This document shows, piece after piece, positions 1 through 8,939 of a stretch of DNA of 64,000 bases; position 1 is the stretch's first letter, and every line of letters starts with the position of its first letter. The translations under genes and the position numbers were made by a program. The notes beneath the pieces were generated by a model, which was not told where the DNA came from, ran no database searches, and worked only from the letters and a program-made list of their open reading frames with translations. The stretch comes from Candidatus Lustribacter telmatis (GTDB lineage: Bacteria; Vulcanimicrobiota; Vulcanimicrobiia; Vulcanimicrobiales; Vulcanimicrobiaceae), in contig PLRU01000018.1 in NCBI GenBank assembly GCA_003164045.1, positions 99,078 to 163,077 of the forward strand, read 5' to 3'.

Positions 1-1523
<1,523 letters not shown>

Positions 1524-1546
1524 TCAAAACCGAGGATTTAGCTCCC

Positions 1547-2389
1547 CTATTTCCCCGATTCGACCTCGCGTATGAAGGCGTACAAGTCGCCGAGCGCGTT
1601 TTGACGCACCGGCGAGTCCAATTCCAGCCGGTTTGGGTCGATGCGCGTTTCGAGCAGGACGTACGAGCTTGCCAATTTGCGGATACGGATGCGGTCGATT
1701 TCGGCCTTGACGGCGTGCCGTTTGCGCGCCAACCGAAGCTCATCAACCCAAGCGCGGAGCAGCCTGCGGCGGATCCGATCGTAGGCCTCGGCGGTAAGCC
1801 CGTCGACTTGCGTGATCACGGCTTCCGGGTCGAGCCAGGGCGCATCGAACAAGATGCGTTCGCACTGCTCGCGCACGCCGCGTTCCTCGCCGTCGGCACA
1901 CGGACGGCAGCGGTCGCCGGTGGCGATCGCTCCGCCGCAGGTCGCACAGAACGCGCCGCCGGCGGCGCGATGGGCATTGCGCCGGCGCTCGACGACGGCG
2001 CGAAAGCGCGCTACCGCGTCGTCGGCGCTAACCGGTTTTCCGGCCGGGAGTGCGCCGGCGACGGCACTGCGCACCAACCGCCGTCCGCCGGCGCCGCGCG
2101 CCGCGCGAATCGTACCGATGCGAAAGCGCAGCCGCTCGACTTGCGGAACCCCGAGCGCGACCACGCTGCGGATGATCTCGCGCTCGAGAAACGAGAGCTG
2201 GTGGCTCCACGCGCCGGATGCGGTGATGACGACGAGCGCCGAACCCGTCAGCGCTACGGGCTGCGCGGCGCGCGCAACGTCGTCACCAACGATATCGGCC
2301 CACGCGGCGCGAATCACCGTGAGCGGATCGCCCGGACGCCCCGCGCTCGGACGCCAGCCGGCCAGCGCCGTGCCGAGTTTGCTCAGCAC
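1547..2389 (-). CDS. DUF721/DciA-family protein with added zinc ribbon and C-terminal extension
   Basis: 280 aa. Residues 1-95 match the DUF721/DciA fold (GWADIVG-like core seen as AAWADIVGDDVARAAQP, then WSHQLSFLEREII and VERLRFRIG). DciA is the ancestral loader of the replicative helicase in bacteria lacking DnaC/DnaI, and the recF-gyrB location fits this. Most family members end near residue 100-160. This one continues with four cysteines at 148, 151, 161 and 164 (CxxC-x9-CxxC), a likely zinc ribbon, and then a charged, Arg-rich helical tail. It overlaps recF by 7 nt, so it is probably translationally coupled. The DciA role is family inference; the function of the zinc ribbon is unknown. 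Confidence 0.8.
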   Translation of the reverse strand: MLSKLGTALAGWRPSAGRPGDPLTVIRAAWADIVGDDVARAAQPVALTGSALVVITASGAWSHQLSFLEREIIRSVVALGVPQVERLRFRIGTIRAARGAGGRRLVRSAVAGALPAGKPVSADDAVARFRAVVERRRNAHRAAGGAFCATCGGAIATGDRCRPCADGEERGVREQCERILFDAPWLDPEAVITQVDGLTAEAYDRIRRRLLRAWVDELRLARKRHAVKAEIDRIRIRKLASSYVLLETRIDPNRLELDSPVRQNALGDLYAFIREVESGK

Positions 2390-3474
2390 GCGGCGATCGT
2401 CGCCGCAGAAATGCGGAAGCGCGCCGCGTCATCGAAACGCGCCGGCAAGTCGGTGGTCGTGAGAAAGGCCTGTTCGAACGTGCCGACCGCAGCAAGAAAA
2501 CCGCCCGCGCGCTCGGCATCGAGTTCGGAGAGCACGTCGTCGAGTAAGAGGATCGGGGCGTCGCCGGCCCGGGAGCGCATGGTTTCGTATTCGGCAACCT
2601 TGAGTGCAAGTACCGCCGTGCGCTGCTGTCCTTGCGAACCGAACGCGTCGAGCGGGCGCCCGTCGATCGTTAGGCGCAGGTCGTCGCGATGCGGCCCAAC
2701 GAGCGTCGTCTTACGGCGCAGCTCCGCATCGAGGTTGTTCGCGAGTGCGGCTTCAAGCGCCGCGCGCGGATCGGCATCGGGCGCGCCCACGTTCGGCGCG
2801 TAGGTGATCGCCACGCGTTCGCGTGTCCCGGTCCACCGTTCGTACACGCCGTCCGCAGCCGCCGCAATGTCGGCGACGAAGGCCGCGCGCGCGGCGATGA
2901 GTCCCGCGCCGGGAGTCAGCAATTCTTCGTTGTACGCCAACAACAGTTCGCGATCGGGTGCAATCGCGCCGCGCAGCAACGCGGCTTTCTGCTGCACGAT
3001 TTTTCCGTAGCGCGCGAGATCGCGATAATACGCGGGCGAAAGCTGCGCGAGCGCGCCGTTGAGAAACGTGCGCCGCAGGGCCGGGCCGCCGGCTACGAGC
3101 TGCAAGTCGGCCGGCACGAACGTGACTACCCGCGCGCGCCCGAGAAACCGCGCGAAGCCCACCGCCGAACCGTTAACGTCAAACGTTTTTCGCGCGCCGT
3201 TGCCGGACCGCGCGATCGACGCCCGCAAGAAGATCTCGCCGGCCGGAACTTGTGCTGTGCCGGCAATTTCCGCGAGTTGCGTGCCATCGCGAATCAACTC
3301 GCTCTCGCGCCGCGCCCGAAACGATTTGCCGATGGCGAGCATCGCGATCGCCTCGAGCAAATTGCTCTTCCCTTGCGCGTTCGGTCCGACGAAGACGTTC
3401 AGTCCGGGCGCCGGCGCGAAGTCGAGCGCCGGGTAGTTGCGAAAGTCGGCCAGACGCAGCGCGGTGAGGAGCAA
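2383..3474 (-). CDS. recF: DNA replication and repair protein RecF
   Basis: 363 aa, the usual RecF length. RecF is an SMC-like ATPase that acts with RecO and RecR to load RecA at gaps. The N-terminus MLLTALRLADFRNYPAL is typical, followed by Walker A GPNAQGKSN at residues 30-38, the ABC signature region FGSQGQQRTAVLALK near 280 and Walker B ILLLDDVLSELD near 312. It lies 6 bp after dnaN and overlaps the DciA-like gene, so it belongs to the dnaN operon. Confidence 0.97.
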   Translation of the reverse strand: MLLTALRLADFRNYPALDFAPAPGLNVFVGPNAQGKSNLLEAIAMLAIGKSFRARRESELIRDGTQLAEIAGTAQVPAGEIFLRASIARSGNGARKTFDVNGSAVGFARFLGRARVVTFVPADLQLVAGGPALRRTFLNGALAQLSPAYYRDLARYGKIVQQKAALLRGAIAPDRELLLAYNEELLTPGAGLIAARAAFVADIAAAADGVYERWTGTRERVAITYAPNVGAPDADPRAALEAALANNLDAELRRKTTLVGPHRDDLRLTIDGRPLDAFGSQGQQRTAVLALKVAEYETMRSRAGDAPILLLDDVLSELDAERAGGFLAAVGTFEQAFLTTTDLPARFDDAARFRISAATIAAC

Positions 3475-3480
3475 AAACGC

Positions 3481-4596
3481 CTACTGGCGCAGCGGCATCA
3501 ACACGAAGAGCTGCGTGCCGAGATCGTTCGCTTCGAGCGGCCGGATCGCAGCGGGCGAGAGCGGCCCGAGGAACTCGAGTACGGTCTGCGGGGAATCCAC
3601 GTGGTTGAGGATCTCGACCAGATAGCGCGCGTTGAAGGCGATCGTGAGATCGTCGCCGGTCTGTTCGACTTCCAGCTCTTCGTAGGCATTGCCGGTGACA
3701 TCGGATTTGGCCGTGATCATCAGCGTGTTGTTCGTAACTTCGAGTTTGACCATCGAGGCGCGGTCGCCGGCTACGAGTTCGGCTCGGCGCAAGCCGCCGA
3801 TCAAGGCGCTCGTGTTTACGGTGACCGAGCGGTCGAATTTGGCCGGAATCACTTGCCCGTAATTCGGGTACTGCCCATCGACGAGACGCACCACGATGGA
3901 GGTTGTTCCCGCCGTGAGCATGAGCTGGTTTGCCTGCGCCCCGAGCGCCGTTGCTTCGAGCATCTCGGCCGACCCAAGATTGCGGGCCGCCTCAGCCAGC
4001 GCTCGCGATGGAACGATGTACTTAGCCGTGCCCTCGAACGGACGATCGAGCGTACCGGTCCATTTCGCAAGCCGGTATCCGTCGGTCGCAACCAGGGTGA
4101 TCGACGACCCCTCGAGTTCGAGCAGCGTACCCATCAGCACCGCGCCGCGCGCCTCTTCGCTCGACGCTGCGAAAATTGTGGAGTTCACGCCATCGCGGAA
4201 CTTCTTGGCGGCGATGGCAAACGACGCGCCCTTTTGGGCGGTGGGCAGCGGCGGGTATTCATCCGGCGGGAGGGCGAGAAAATCATAGTTCGAGCGCTCG
4301 GCCTTGATCGAGGCGCGCGTGGGCGAACCGGTGAGTTCGAGCAATCCGGCCGGCAAGTTGCCGAGATAGCCCGAGAACAGCCTGGCCGGCACGGTAACCG
4401 CGCCGTGTTCGGAGATCTCCGCCGGGAACGATTGCTCGAGCGTCAGTTCCAGATCGGTCGCGCGCACCTTGATGCCGGATTCGTCGGCCGTGAGGAGCAC
4501 GTTCGAAAGAATCGGCACCGTCGTGTGCGCGTTCACGATCTTGCTTGCAGCACCGACTGCCGAAGCGATGTCTTTGGTACTACACGTAAACTTCAC
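3481..4596 (-). CDS. dnaN: DNA polymerase III sliding clamp (beta subunit)
   Basis: 371 aa, full length for the three-domain beta clamp that tethers polymerase III to DNA. It begins MKFTCSTKDIASAVGAASKIV and ends IRPLEANDLGTQLFVLMPLRQ, both characteristic; the C-terminal LMPLR segment is the clamp signature. Translation starts at GTG 4596-4594 with GGTGGA-like purines a few bases upstream. dnaA lies upstream on the same strand but is separated by a strong terminator, so dnaN-recF-dciA-gyrB probably has its own promoter in the 316-bp gap. Confidence 0.97.
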   Translation of the reverse strand: MKFTCSTKDIASAVGAASKIVNAHTTVPILSNVLLTADESGIKVRATDLELTLEQSFPAEISEHGAVTVPARLFSGYLGNLPAGLLELTGSPTRASIKAERSNYDFLALPPDEYPPLPTAQKGASFAIAAKKFRDGVNSTIFAASSEEARGAVLMGTLLELEGSSITLVATDGYRLAKWTGTLDRPFEGTAKYIVPSRALAEAARNLGSAEMLEATALGAQANQLMLTAGTTSIVVRLVDGQYPNYGQVIPAKFDRSVTVNTSALIGGLRRAELVAGDRASMVKLEVTNNTLMITAKSDVTGNAYEELEVEQTGDDLTIAFNARYLVEILNHVDSPQTVLEFLGPLSPAAIRPLEANDLGTQLFVLMPLRQ

Positions 4597-4912
4597 TCGT
4601 CCACCGCTCCGTCGCGTCCCCGACGCGTTCGTTTATAAGTATTGAAGATAACCGTCGTATCAGTAGGCACGTGCACGGCGTGTATGAATCGGGCAAACCG
4701 CCGTCGTTACAGCGTTTGCGCGATTTAGAGGGTGTGCACGGGAGACGCCGTCCATCCCCGCTTTCCCCCATACGTGCGCGCATTCGCATTATCCACGCTG
4801 GTTTGGGAAGCCTGTGCAAGGATTGCCCCACAGGTTGCGTTCCAAAGAAAAGGCCCGGCGGGTTATCCCCCCGGGCTCTTATCACGCGCGGTTGTATGCG
4901 GCGCAAGGGTTG
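4597..4912. other. dnaA-dnaN intergenic region with one DnaA box
   Basis: This 316-bp stretch has no convincing gene. It holds one near-consensus DnaA box TTATCCACG at 4789-4797, the dnaA terminator at 4844-4878, and an AT-rich patch around 4630-4655 (TTTATAAGTATTGAAGATAA) that could be an unwinding element or the dnaN promoter. Together with the larger box cluster on the other side of dnaA it suggests a bipartite origin, as in Bacillus. That comparison is inference. Confidence 0.5.
4844..4878 (-). terminator. Rho-independent terminator of dnaA
   Basis: On the minus strand a GC-rich hairpin (arms GCCCGGGGGG and CCCGCCGGGC, one mismatch, loop ATAA; stem at 4853-4876) is followed by CTTTTCTTT. 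It lies 37 bp after the dnaA stop and should separate dnaA from dnaN transcription. Confidence 0.8.
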
Positions 4913-6271
4913 TTAGTCGGACTGGACTTGGGCGATGAGGGTGCGGACGCGGTTGCGGAAGGCTTCGTCGGAGTCCATGAGGTCGGCGATCTTGTCGCGC
5001 GCGTACATCGCGGTCGTGTGGTCTTTCTTGCCGAACTCACGCGCGATCTGCGGCAGCGAGGCGCCCGTCAATTGCCACGCGATGTACATTGCGACTTGGC
5101 GCGGCATCGTGACGCGCTGATCGCGACGCTGCGCTTCCATCTCCTTGATCGAGATGCCGAAAAACTTCGAGACCTTATCTTTGATCAGTGGAATGGTCAC
5201 GCGATGCATCGGCGCCGCCGCCACCGCGTTCTTGAGCACTTCCGCCGCGAGTTCGACCGTGATCGTCGACTTGGTCAAGCTGGCAAAGGCGACGACGCGG
5301 ATGAGCGAGCCTTCGAGTTCGCGGATGTTGGACGGGATGACTTTTGCGATGAACGCGAGCACGTCGTCCGGTACGGGAACTTGTTCGGTCTCCGCCTTCT
5401 TGCGCAGAATCGCTTCGCGCGTCTCAAAATCGGGCGGTTGAATGTCGGTGAGCAGTCCCCATTCAAAGCGCGAGCGCAGGCGCGACTCGAGCGTCTGAAT
5501 TTCTTTCGGCGGACGATCGCTCGAAATAACCAGTTGCTTTTGCGACTCGTGCAGCGAGTTGAAGGTGTGAAAGAACTCTTCTTGGGTTTGTTCCTTGCCT
5601 TCGAGAAATTGGATATCGTCGATCAGCAGTACGTCGACGTGCCGATAGCGGTTGCGGAACTCGACCGTTTGATTGTTCTTGATCGCGATGATGAATTCGT
5701 TGGTGAACTTCTCGCTCGAGACGTACACGATGTTGGCGTTCGGATTGCGCGCCAACACGCGGTGGCCGATCGCGTGCATAAGATGGGTTTTGCCGAGGCC
5801 AACCCCGCCGTACAGAAACAGTGGATTATAGGCCATTGCGGGCGCTTCGGCCACGGCTTGCGAGGCCGCGTGGGCGAAGCGGTTGGAATTCCCAACGACG
5901 TAGTCATCGAAGGTGTAGCGGGGATTGAGGTTCCCCACCCGCAGGTCGTCGGCCATTGCCGCCGGTTTGGCCGGCACGGCCGTCGGGACGCTCTCGGTCC
6001 CGGCGCCCGGATCGACCACGACCCGTAACGCGATCTCCGCGCCCAGGATGTCGTGGAGGACGCTCGTGATGTCGTTCTTGAGCCGGTTTTCAACCCAATC
6101 GCGGGCAAACGTCGTGTTCACTGCGAGCACGATCTCGTTCGGCGTGAGCTCGACCAAGCGCATCGGCTTGAGCCACATTTCGAACACCGGCTTGTTATAG
6201 CGTGGTTCGAGTAGCTCCAGCGCTGCCGCCCAGAGGTCCGAAGTTTGGGCATCCGCGAGGGAAGTGTGCAT
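4913..6271 (-). CDS. dnaA: Chromosomal replication initiator DnaA
   Basis: 452 aa from the chosen ATG at 6271-6269, preceded by GGCAGG at good distance. An open frame continues upstream for 169 codons, but that part lies in the DnaA-box region and does not resemble DnaA. Domain I covers about residues 10-85 (LWAAALELLEPRYNKPVFEMW), followed by a short linker. The AAA+ domain has Walker A GGVGLGKT at 155-162 and Walker B LLIDDIQFLEGK. Domain IV ends with the DNA-binding signature, here FGKKDHTTAMYARDKI; most DnaAs have GGRDHTT, so this loop has a Lys for Arg. It binds ATP, melts oriC and starts replication. Confidence 0.96.
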   Translation of the reverse strand: MHTSLADAQTSDLWAAALELLEPRYNKPVFEMWLKPMRLVELTPNEIVLAVNTTFARDWVENRLKNDITSVLHDILGAEIALRVVVDPGAGTESVPTAVPAKPAAMADDLRVGNLNPRYTFDDYVVGNSNRFAHAASQAVAEAPAMAYNPLFLYGGVGLGKTHLMHAIGHRVLARNPNANIVYVSSEKFTNEFIIAIKNNQTVEFRNRYRHVDVLLIDDIQFLEGKEQTQEEFFHTFNSLHESQKQLVISSDRPPKEIQTLESRLRSRFEWGLLTDIQPPDFETREAILRKKAETEQVPVPDDVLAFIAKVIPSNIRELEGSLIRVVAFASLTKSTITVELAAEVLKNAVAAAPMHRVTIPLIKDKVSKFFGISIKEMEAQRRDQRVTMPRQVAMYIAWQLTGASLPQIAREFGKKDHTTAMYARDKIADLMDSDEAFRNRVRTLIAQVQSD

Positions 6272-6588
6272 CCAATAAACCTGCCAAAAGATACCGGCCG
6301 GCCCGTCGATGGACCGGAGAGATGAGGCTACCGGATTGGCAAGGCGAGGGCGGCTTCCTGCGGTTTGTTGTCCCCCGTTTTCTACACTTATCCACAGGCT
6401 GCAAGCGGGCTTAATGTCTCGATAAACCGAGCGCTTTTCGGCATTCTCCGCAACTTTTGCAGGCCCCATTTCTGCGGCAGGAACGCCCGTGCTGCAAGGC
6501 TTTGCGCCGAGTCCTCCCGGTAGGCTATCCACAGCCCTGTCCACAGGTGTGGACAACATAGGAGCCATTCGCAATCCTGAGAATTCTC
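6272..6588. other. Candidate oriC: DnaA-box cluster between dnaA and rpmH
   Basis: This gene-free gap lies between the divergent dnaA and rpmH. It contains a perfect DnaA box TTATCCACA at 6388-6396 and a tight group of three near-boxes: CTATCCACA at 6525-6533, CTGTCCACA at 6537-6545, and TTGTCCACA on the minus strand at 6548-6556. Position next to dnaA, box density and the divergent flanking genes together support the replication origin. Confidence 0.8.
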
Positions 6589-6618
6589 TTGACTCGGGTG
6601 CTCTCATCCCGGTACAAT
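6589..6618 (+). promoter_or_regulatory. Sigma70-type promoter of rpmH-rnpA
   Basis: -35 TTGACT at 6589-6594, an 18-bp spacer and -10 TACAAT at 6613-6618, both near consensus. The predicted start near 6625 leaves a leader of about 34 nt with GGAG at 6645-6648 before the GTG of rpmH. This is one of the clearest promoters in the window. Confidence 0.8.
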
Positions 6619-6658
6619 ACAGTGCTTTTCGTTTACCCTTGTTTGGAGTACCAGTTTC

Positions 6659-6793
6659 GTGAAACGGACTTTCCAGCCGCACAACCGCCGACGCAAGCGC
6701 GTCCATGGTTTCCTCGAGCGCATGAGCACCAAGAACGGCCGTAAGGTCCTCGCGGCGCGCCGTAAAAAGGGTCGTCACCGCCTCTCCGTCTGA
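6659..6793 (+). CDS. rpmH: 50S ribosomal protein L34
   Basis: 44 aa, read directly from GTG 6659 to TGA 6791-6793. It begins [18 protein letters not shown] and ends [18 protein letters not shown], the standard L34 sequence: short, very basic, part of the 50S subunit near the exit tunnel. A GGAG ribosome-binding site lies 10 nt upstream. It is the first gene of the rpmH-rnpA-yidD-yidC block, 25 bp before rnpA. Confidence 0.98.
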   Translation: MKRTFQPHNRRRKRVHGFLERMSTKNGRKVLAARRKKGRHRLSV

Positions 6794-6818
6794 GCGCGGT
6801 TTCTCACCACGTCGCCCG

Positions 6819-7133
6819 ATGCGCCTCTATCAGTCGCTCCGCCGCCGGAGCGACTTTTCACGAGTCCAGCGTCGGGGCAAGCGGCAGACCGGGCCTCTTT
6901 TCGTCCTCCTCGCCGCCGAAGCGCGCGGCGGATCCCGCATCGGGATCACGGTTTCCAAGCACGTCGGCAACGCCGTCGTCCGCAATCGCCTTCGCCGGCG
7001 GGTCAAGGCGTATCTCGACCGGACCCGCTTCGGCGAGGCGCCCTTCCGGGATCTGGTGCTGATCGCCCGGCCCGGCGCGGGGGAAGCCGATTTTGCGGCG
7101 GTCGCTGCGGAACTGGGACGGCTCTTGCAATGA
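6819..7133 (+). CDS. rnpA: Ribonuclease P protein component
   Basis: 104 aa basic protein subunit of RNase P, which helps the catalytic RNA trim tRNA 5' ends. The family signature is visible as [17 protein letters not shown] near residues 50-66 (consensus NxxxRNxxKRxxRE), preceded by [13 protein letters not shown]. It is slightly short but complete. The stop overlaps the yidD start by 4 nt (ATGA), consistent with co-translation. Confidence 0.95.
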   Translation: MRLYQSLRRRSDFSRVQRRGKRQTGPLFVLLAAEARGGSRIGITVSKHVGNAVVRNRLRRRVKAYLDRTRFGEAPFRDLVLIARPGAGEADFAAVAAELGRLLQ

Positions 7134-7339
7134 CCCGCGTGCTCGTCGCCCTTATCCGCGCATACAAGCGGGTGCTCTCGCCGATTCTGCCGCCGGCCTG
7201 CCGTTTTGTGCCGACGTGCTCGGAGTACGCGGCCGCTGCCGTCGAGAAACATGGCCCGTTGCGCGGGGTATTCCTAGCGGTTCGGCGCATCGTTCGATGC
7301 GCGCCCTGGCATCCCGGCGGCTTCGACCCCGTCCCCTAA
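7130..7339 (+). CDS. yidD: Membrane protein insertion efficiency factor YidD
   Basis: 69 aa. Family motifs are all present: [33 protein letters not shown] and the C-terminal [14 protein letters not shown]. YidD is a small amphipathic protein at the inner membrane thought to help YidC insert proteins. It sits between rnpA (4-nt overlap) and yidC, the conserved place. Confidence 0.95.
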   Translation: MTRVLVALIRAYKRVLSPILPPACRFVPTCSEYAAAAVEKHGPLRGVFLAVRRIVRCAPWHPGGFDPVP

Positions 7340-7384
7340 GGATTCGCCTGCGGCGAATCCGTTACGTTTTGGCCTGCGGCCAAA
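7340..7384. repeat. Two tandem perfect hairpins sharing the core GCCTGCGGC
   Basis: GGATTCGCC-TGC-GGCGAATCC at 7340-7360 (9-bp perfect stem) is followed after 7 nt by TTTGGCC-TGC-GGCCAAA at 7368-7384 (7-bp perfect stem). Both have the same TGC loop. They start at the last base of the yidD stop codon and precede yidC. They could be transcript-processing or attenuation structures, or a REP-like repeat. There is no clean U-run, so terminator function is doubtful. Confidence 0.7.
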
Positions 7385-7422
7385 GCCGTCTGAAATGATC
7401 CCTGAAAGGTTCCTGGTCTCCG

Positions 7423-8244
7423 TTGTTCGCCTTCAACTTCTTCCAGCCGGTCACCGACGCGATGCTGGGCCTGCTCAACGCCATTCACTCGGTGGTGCCG
7501 TCGTACGGGCTGGATATGCTCTTGCTGGCGCTGGTCGTGCGCTTGGCGCTCTTTCCGCTCGCGCAGCAGCAGTTCAAGTCGATGGCGGAGATGCAGAAAG
7601 TGCAGCCGCTGCTCAAGAAGCTGCAGGCCGAAAACAAGGGCAAACCCCAAGAGCTCCAAGCGGCAACGATGGCGCTCTACAAGGAACACGGCGTCAATCC
7701 GCTTGCCGGCTGCTTCCCGATGTTGATCCAGCTGCCGATCTTGCTCGGCCTTTTTTACGCGATCAACTCGCAGCTGAGCAAGTTCTCGACCGAGCATTTC
7801 CTCTGGATCGGCTCGCCGCTATCGCTGCATTTCCCGCAAGTGTTTGCGACCAGCCTCGCAACGCTCGACATGCCGCTCTTCGTGCTCTACATCGTCTCGA
7901 TGTACATCAGCGTGCGTTACGGCAGCCCGCCGTCGAGCGATCCGCAGCAAGCGCAGACGCAGAAAATCATGGCGATCGTGTCGCCCGCCATGATCGCGTT
8001 CTTCGGCTTCAAATATCACTGGGCATCGGCACTGCTGATCTACTGGCTCGCGCTCAACGTCTTGACGATGGCGCAGCAGTTCTACATGTATCGCCGCTAC
8101 GGTTTGATCGGCGGTAAGAAAACCGTTGAAGAGCCGGTCGTTGCGACGCCCGTCGCCAACGGTAAAAGTTCGAACCGTGCCGCCATCACCGGCGGCAAGA
8201 ACGGCAGCACCAGCGGCCGCGCCTCGCGCCGCAGCAAACGCTGA
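7423..8244 (+). CDS. yidC: Membrane protein insertase YidC/Oxa1 family
   Basis: 273 aa. The 60 kDa inner membrane protein C-terminal domain is present without the large periplasmic domain of enterobacterial YidC. The hydrophilic-groove arginine sits in LLLALVVRLALFPLAQQQFKS. Next come the coiled C1 loop (MQKVQPLLKKLQAENKGKPQELQ), then NPLAGCFPMLIQLPILLGLF, and further transmembrane helices. The tail is basic (SGRASRRSKR), suited to ribosome binding. No ATG fits: the frame opens after a TGA at 7396-7398, and TTG 7423 with GAAAGG at 7404-7409 is the best start, though the exact start is uncertain. Confidence 0.93.
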   Translation: MFAFNFFQPVTDAMLGLLNAIHSVVPSYGLDMLLLALVVRLALFPLAQQQFKSMAEMQKVQPLLKKLQAENKGKPQELQAATMALYKEHGVNPLAGCFPMLIQLPILLGLFYAINSQLSKFSTEHFLWIGSPLSLHFPQVFATSLATLDMPLFVLYIVSMYISVRYGSPPSSDPQQAQTQKIMAIVSPAMIAFFGFKYHWASALLIYWLALNVLTMAQQFYMYRRYGLIGGKKTVEEPVVATPVANGKSSNRAAITGGKNGSTSGRASRRSKR

Positions 8245-8245
8245 G

Positions 8246-8268
8246 TGCGTTCGCTTCAAGCGAACGCA
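8246..8268. repeat. Inverted repeat after yidC
   Basis: TGCGTTCGCTT and AAGCGAACGCA flank a single C, starting 1 nt after the yidC stop. It can form a stable hairpin in the mRNA between yidC and khpB. No T-tract follows, so it is more likely an RNA-stability or processing element than a terminator. Confidence 0.55.
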
Positions 8269-8354
8269 TCGCGTTCGGGCCCTCGCAGTTATCGCAGCGG
8301 AGCATTTCCCGGGGCCCGAGCCGCACTACTACATATGGGAGTTGGAGCTTAGAG

Positions 8355-8939
8355 ATGGATAACGATCACGGGTCGGGACGGCGTGAGTATGGCGATCGCG
8401 GACGGGGTGGACGCTCCGGCGGCGGCGGTGGCCGCTTCGATCGCCGGCCCGGACCGCCGCGTTCGACGACCGCGGCATCGGAAGAACCGGAAGCCGCAAA
8501 ACCCGCGCGCACGCTGCTCGAAGAGCTGCTCGCAAAGATGGGCATCGACGACGTTGCGATCGTTTACATCGCGCGCTCGGAGGGCGAGTACTTCGAAATT
8601 CGCGGGCCGCGGCTGGCGAATCTGATCGGCCGCAACGGCAACACGCTCGAAGCGCTCAACCTGATCTTCAACAACATCCTCAACGCCGGCGTGCGCAACA
8701 ACCGTCGCTACTACACGATCGACGCCGAAGGTTATCGCGCGCGCAAAGCCGATCAGCTCAAGACGCTCGCACTCGCGACGCTCGAACGCGTGATCCGCGA
8801 AGGCAAAGCGATCAAACTCGAGCCGATGCTGCCGAGCGAACGCAAGATCGTGCATCTCGCGCTCTCCGAATCGTCGGTGGTGCGCACCGAATCCGAGGGC
8901 GTCGACCCGGATCGCCGGTTGGTCGTCAGCCCGAAGTAA
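8355..8939 (+). CDS. khpB: RNA-binding protein KhpB/Jag (KH-R3H) with Gly/Arg-rich N-terminus
   Basis: 194 aa. A KH domain occupies about residues 55-130 (ARTLLEELLAKMGIDD, GPRLANLIGRNGNTLEALNLIFN) and an R3H domain about 130-194 (ALATLERVIREGKAIKLEPMLPSERKIVHLAL). Jag/KhpB binds RNA and in Gram-positives works with KhpA in cell-wall and division control. The usual Jag_N domain is absent. Instead residues 1-38 are a low-complexity Gly/Arg stretch (GDRGRGGRSGGGGGRF) resembling RGG RNA-binding tails. GGAG-type sites precede the ATG. It directly abuts mnmE. Confidence 0.9.
   Translation: MDNDHGSGRREYGDRGRGGRSGGGGGRFDRRPGPPRSTTAASEEPEAAKPARTLLEELLAKMGIDDVAIVYIARSEGEYFEIRGPRLANLIGRNGNTLEALNLIFNNILNAGVRNNRRYYTIDAEGYRARKADQLKTLALATLERVIREGKAIKLEPMLPSERKIVHLALSESSVVRTESEGVDPDRRLVVSPK

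Noticed and set aside
2689-4638. 649-codon plus-strand open frame opposite recF and dnaN
   Set aside because: Arg/His-rich composition typical of antisense frames in GC-rich DNA; recF and dnaN on the other strand are certain.
4814-6028. 404-codon plus-strand open frame opposite dnaA
   Set aside because: Shadow of dnaA; no family resemblance and unusual amino-acid composition.
6272-6778. 169-codon N-terminal extension of dnaA
   Set aside because: It runs through the DnaA boxes and rpmH promoter and does not align with DnaA; a normal domain I begins at 6271.
8246-8268. Terminator after yidC
   Set aside because: The hairpin has no T-tract and khpB/mnmE continue in the same direction; kept only as an inverted repeat.
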